Part shown: positions 23,202 to 24,805 of the stretch, in pieces | Layout of the letters: each line of letters opens with the position of its first letter | Numbering within the stretch: position 1 is the stretch's first letter | IMG/VR virus record: IMGVR_UViG_3300031746_000163 | Coordinates: 1-24,805 of that record | From: a virus | Direction: 5' to 3' (one strand) | Length of the DNA stretch: 24,805 nucleotides | Position numbers and translations under genes: made by a program | Notes under the pieces: generated by a model | What the model saw: the letters and a program-made list of their open reading frames with translations, nothing else | What the model was told of the DNA's origin: nothing | The model's database searches: none

Positions 23202-24386
23202 TTAGGGTACGATGTCCGTAAGAGTTTCAGCAGTAAATAGAGTAGATAAATAATCTACAGCGGCACGTTGAGTCGTAGTTCCAGTAAAATCTACAGAAAA
23301 CTGTATAAACTGACCCGTAAGTCCAAGGTTTTGACCAGCCGTTAGAGAAGAACCATAACTTCCCATAGCATTCGCATCATTAGATACACGACATTTTACA
23401 GTAACTGTAGTTCCAGAAGGAGTAGTTCGCATAAAATTAAACTCGTCCCAAAGTTGATTAACTCGTGCAGAATCTGCTATATTGGTAGTATAAGAAGCCG
23501 TTGTAGGATACGTGTTTTGAGTAAATAAAGGTGTTTCTGTTCCATCTCCAGAGTTATACCGAGAATCAACATTAGCCTGACTTAAAACAACGGTGTATAA
23601 ATTTACTTCATCTAATTGACCAATCCAACCCCACGCTGTATCTAAAATAGCTCCAACCCGAAAATTATTAGTTGCAGGAATAATAGATGTTTCAGCTAAA
23701 CCGTCGTATAAAACACTATTCGTTAATAATACTCCATCCAAATAAAATTTAACACCAGCATCGACACCTGACCCATCATAGGTTATAACAAGATGTTGAT
23801 AAGTACCTGGAGTAACGGTAGTAGTTGTATAAGTCTGAAGATAGTTTGTACCCCCACCATGTAAAATAAATCGTATGTAACCTTCTTGAATAGCTACAGA
23901 CCATCCTTTTCCATCACCTGAACTATAATTTCCTATTAATGATACATCATAACCAGCTGTTTGATTAAACCAGCATTCGACACTAAAAGGTTCGTTCCAT
24001 TCAAAACCTGCAACATCACCACCTTCCACGTAACAAGATGATTCAGCTTCTCCTGCGTTTGATAGTGCGTTATTCAGTTTTCCCGCAACCCACTGAGCTG
24101 GAGAATACCCTTCAGGAGTAACGAGTGTTCCTGGTCGATTATAATAGGCACTGTCGGCTGCTGTAGTACCTGTTGTTTCGTTTAAACGCCAGTTTAAATA
24201 AATTTCAGTACCAGAAACTAAAGTTGTTTTAGGAGCAATTTGAGCAGAACTTCCTGTTCCAACGACTTCTACGTCAGAACCAAGTGTTCCTTTATTCCAA
24301 TCAGTATCTGTTGTCCAGAGTAACCGATTAGATTTGGGAAAGTGGACATAAAGAGTATCGCTGCTTTGAACTAAATTAATTGGCAC
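23202..24386 (-). CDS. LamG-like (concanavalin A-like) domain protein
   Basis: This is a 394-residue protein whose residues ~63-284 form a LamG/concanavalin A-like jelly roll. It contains LNWRLNETTGTTAADSAYY, then FSVECWFNQ (~134-142), YQHLVITYDGSG, VKFYLDGVLL and IGQLDEVNLYTVVLSQANVD. The N-terminal ~60 and C-terminal ~110 residues are beta-rich and may attach it to the particle or oligomerize it. LamG domains bind glycans or proteins, so adhesion to the host surface or environment is likely. There is no signal peptide. It starts at GTG 24386; its AGGAGG site overlaps the stop of the terminase ATPase half. It is the main gene of the cassette that splits the terminase, with lower GC than its neighbours. 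Confidence 0.88.
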   Translation of the reverse strand: MPINLVQSSDTLYVHFPKSNRLLWTTDTDWNKGTLGSDVEVVGTGSSAQIAPKTTLVSGTEIYLNWRLNETTGTTAADSAYYNRPGTLVTPEGYSPAQWVAGKLNNALSNAGEAESSCYVEGGDVAGFEWNEPFSVECWFNQTAGYDVSLIGNYSSGDGKGWSVAIQEGYIRFILHGGGTNYLQTYTTTTVTPGTYQHLVITYDGSGVDAGVKFYLDGVLLTNSVLYDGLAETSIIPATNNFRVGAILDTAWGWIGQLDEVNLYTVVLSQANVDSRYNSGDGTETPLFTQNTYPTTASYTTNIADSARVNQLWDEFNFMRTTPSGTTVTVKCRVSNDANAMGSYGSSLTAGQNLGLTGQFIQFSVDFTGTTTQRAAVDYLSTLFTAETLTDIVP

Positions 24387-24395
24387 TCTAGCCTC

Positions 24396-24805
24396 CTAAG
24401 ATACAAGAAGTTCACGCCACTTCGCCCTTTCTTGCGGAGTGACAGGTTTACCATTTAAGCTTGTCATCTCATTCTCGATGAGATAACCATATAGATCACC
24501 CATAGCCCATCTTGTACCGATTATAATCTCTAAGCCACCTGGGTCTAGCAAGTCTAGACAGTTTTGGCGAAAGCGTATAATCTTTTGGATTTGCTCTGGA
24601 GTACCTATGTTGTTCTCTTCGACCAGGTCGTCATGTATGATAATGTCGAAGTGCATACCGGTTACCGCCTTCTCAACGCCTCCGGTTTTTATAGTGGGTT
24701 CTTTGACAGTGCCGATTGTCCTTTGTGAGATCGTAATCTCGTCTTCAGTAAATTTTGACCCTTTACTGTCGAATGGCCCAAATATGTCTGAGAGGGGGCT
24801 TTTAT
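24396..24805 (-). CDS. terL: Terminase large subunit, ATPase half (partial at the window edge)
   Basis: The frame is open from the window edge to a TAG at 24396, giving 135 residues; the Walker A part lies outside. Visible are SDIFGPFDSKGSKFTEDEIT, the 'KEPTIKTGGVEKAVTG' strand, and the Walker B motif HFDIIIHDDLVEENN. The coupling-type motif IIIGTRWAMGDLYGYL also appears. These are the classic ATPase-domain landmarks of phage large terminases. The protein stops at ERAKWRELLVS, exactly where the linker to the nuclease normally continues ('.VYIRKAIENGK'), and that linker begins the separate gene at 22516. The stop codon is part of the ribosome binding site (TAGGAGG) of the LamG gene. The motor half would have to associate with the nuclease half in trans. 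Confidence 0.92.
   Translation of the reverse strand, partial: KSPLSDIFGPFDSKGSKFTEDEITISQRTIGTVKEPTIKTGGVEKAVTGMHFDIIIHDDLVEENNIGTPEQIQKIIRFRQNCLDLLDPGGLEIIIGTRWAMGDLYGYLIENEMTSLNGKPVTPQERAKWRELLVS

Larger units (their letters stand above)
22517..24395 (-). other. Four-gene cassette inserted between the two terminase halves
   Basis: The stretch from just after the ATPase-half stop (24396) to just before the nuclease-half GTG (22516) is filled by four genes with their own ribosome binding sites and almost no spacers. Four sampled 60-base lines within it are about 23-42% G+C, against 45-53% for two lines in the adjacent terminase and portal genes. No transposase, homing endonuclease, intron core or inverted terminal repeat is seen. 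It looks like a moron-type cargo insertion that was made permanent by giving each terminase half its own start and stop. Confidence 0.7.

Noticed and set aside
22517-24395. Group I intron, intein or homing endonuclease explaining the split terminase
   Set aside because: The gap is filled with four well-spaced genes, each with a ribosome binding site where needed. No LAGLIDADG, HNH or GIY-YIG motif, no intein ends, and no free stretch long enough for an intron core are present. The ATPase half ends with a true stop.
22505-24398. CTTAG shared at both cassette edges as a target-site duplication
   Set aside because: Only five bases, in different codon frames on the two sides, so chance is likely.
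1-24805. tRNA genes, CRISPR arrays, insertion sequences, integrase or attachment sites
   Set aside because: No cloverleaf, regularly spaced repeats, transposase or recombinase motifs were seen on either strand.

Overview
The window is about 24.8 kb of a tailed double-stranded DNA phage. Every supported gene lies on the minus strand, so transcription and gene order run from position 24805 down to 1. Genes are packed end to end, often with 1-nt stop/start overlaps (TAATG) and strong AGGAGG-type ribosome binding sites, and no intergenic gap exceeds about 120 bp. The gene set is that of a short-tailed (podovirus-like) phage: packaging, portal, scaffold, capsid, head-tail adaptor, beta-propeller-like tail nozzle, one large tail fibre, then several presumed ejection (internal virion) proteins. 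No tape measure, tail tube, sheath, integrase, repressor, lysis or replication gene is seen. The host cannot be named from the sequence; strong Shine-Dalgarno sites and standard codon use argue only for an ordinary bacterial host, and the source is probably an uncultured phage.

Layout in transcription order. (1) 24805-21668: terminase large subunit in two pieces. An ATPase-containing N-terminal half runs off the window and stops at 24396. A nuclease C-terminal half starts with GTG at 22516. Between them sits a four-gene, AT-richer cassette: a LamG-like protein, two small unknown proteins and a 46-residue basic protein. (2) 21656-17349: portal with a long coiled-coil C-terminus, a small zinc-ribbon protein, a scaffold candidate and the major capsid protein. 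(3) 17336-16227: two tandem paralogous small proteins and a third small protein, all candidate head decoration proteins, followed by a leader region with repeats and hairpins. (4) 16157-12893: a sugar/modification island with a GT-B glycosyltransferase, two tandem paralogous SAM methyltransferases, a Cys-rich small protein, a GT-A (DxD) glycosyltransferase, and a 36-residue mini-gene that copies the C-terminus of that glycosyltransferase. (5) 12868-11587: three small, mostly unknown virion-type genes. (6) 11514-5559: head-tail adaptor, tail nozzle carrying an inserted domain, and a 1097-residue tail fibre ending in a C1q-like domain. (7) 5549-4814: a small conserved phage protein and a GNAT-like acetyltransferase. 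(8) 4814-1: four consecutive proteins with the composition of ejection proteins, the last cut by the window edge.

How the parts work together (inference): the terminase halves package DNA through the portal into a scaffold-assembled capsid, and small proteins decorate the shell. The adaptor, nozzle and fibre close the particle and bind the host, and the ejection proteins travel with the DNA. The glycosyltransferase/methyltransferase island sits inside the structural operon, so it would be expressed late and may modify virion proteins or host surface glycans. The most unusual points are the terminase split by a cargo cassette, the stand-alone copy of a glycosyltransferase tail, and structured leaders in front of the capsid and adaptor genes.
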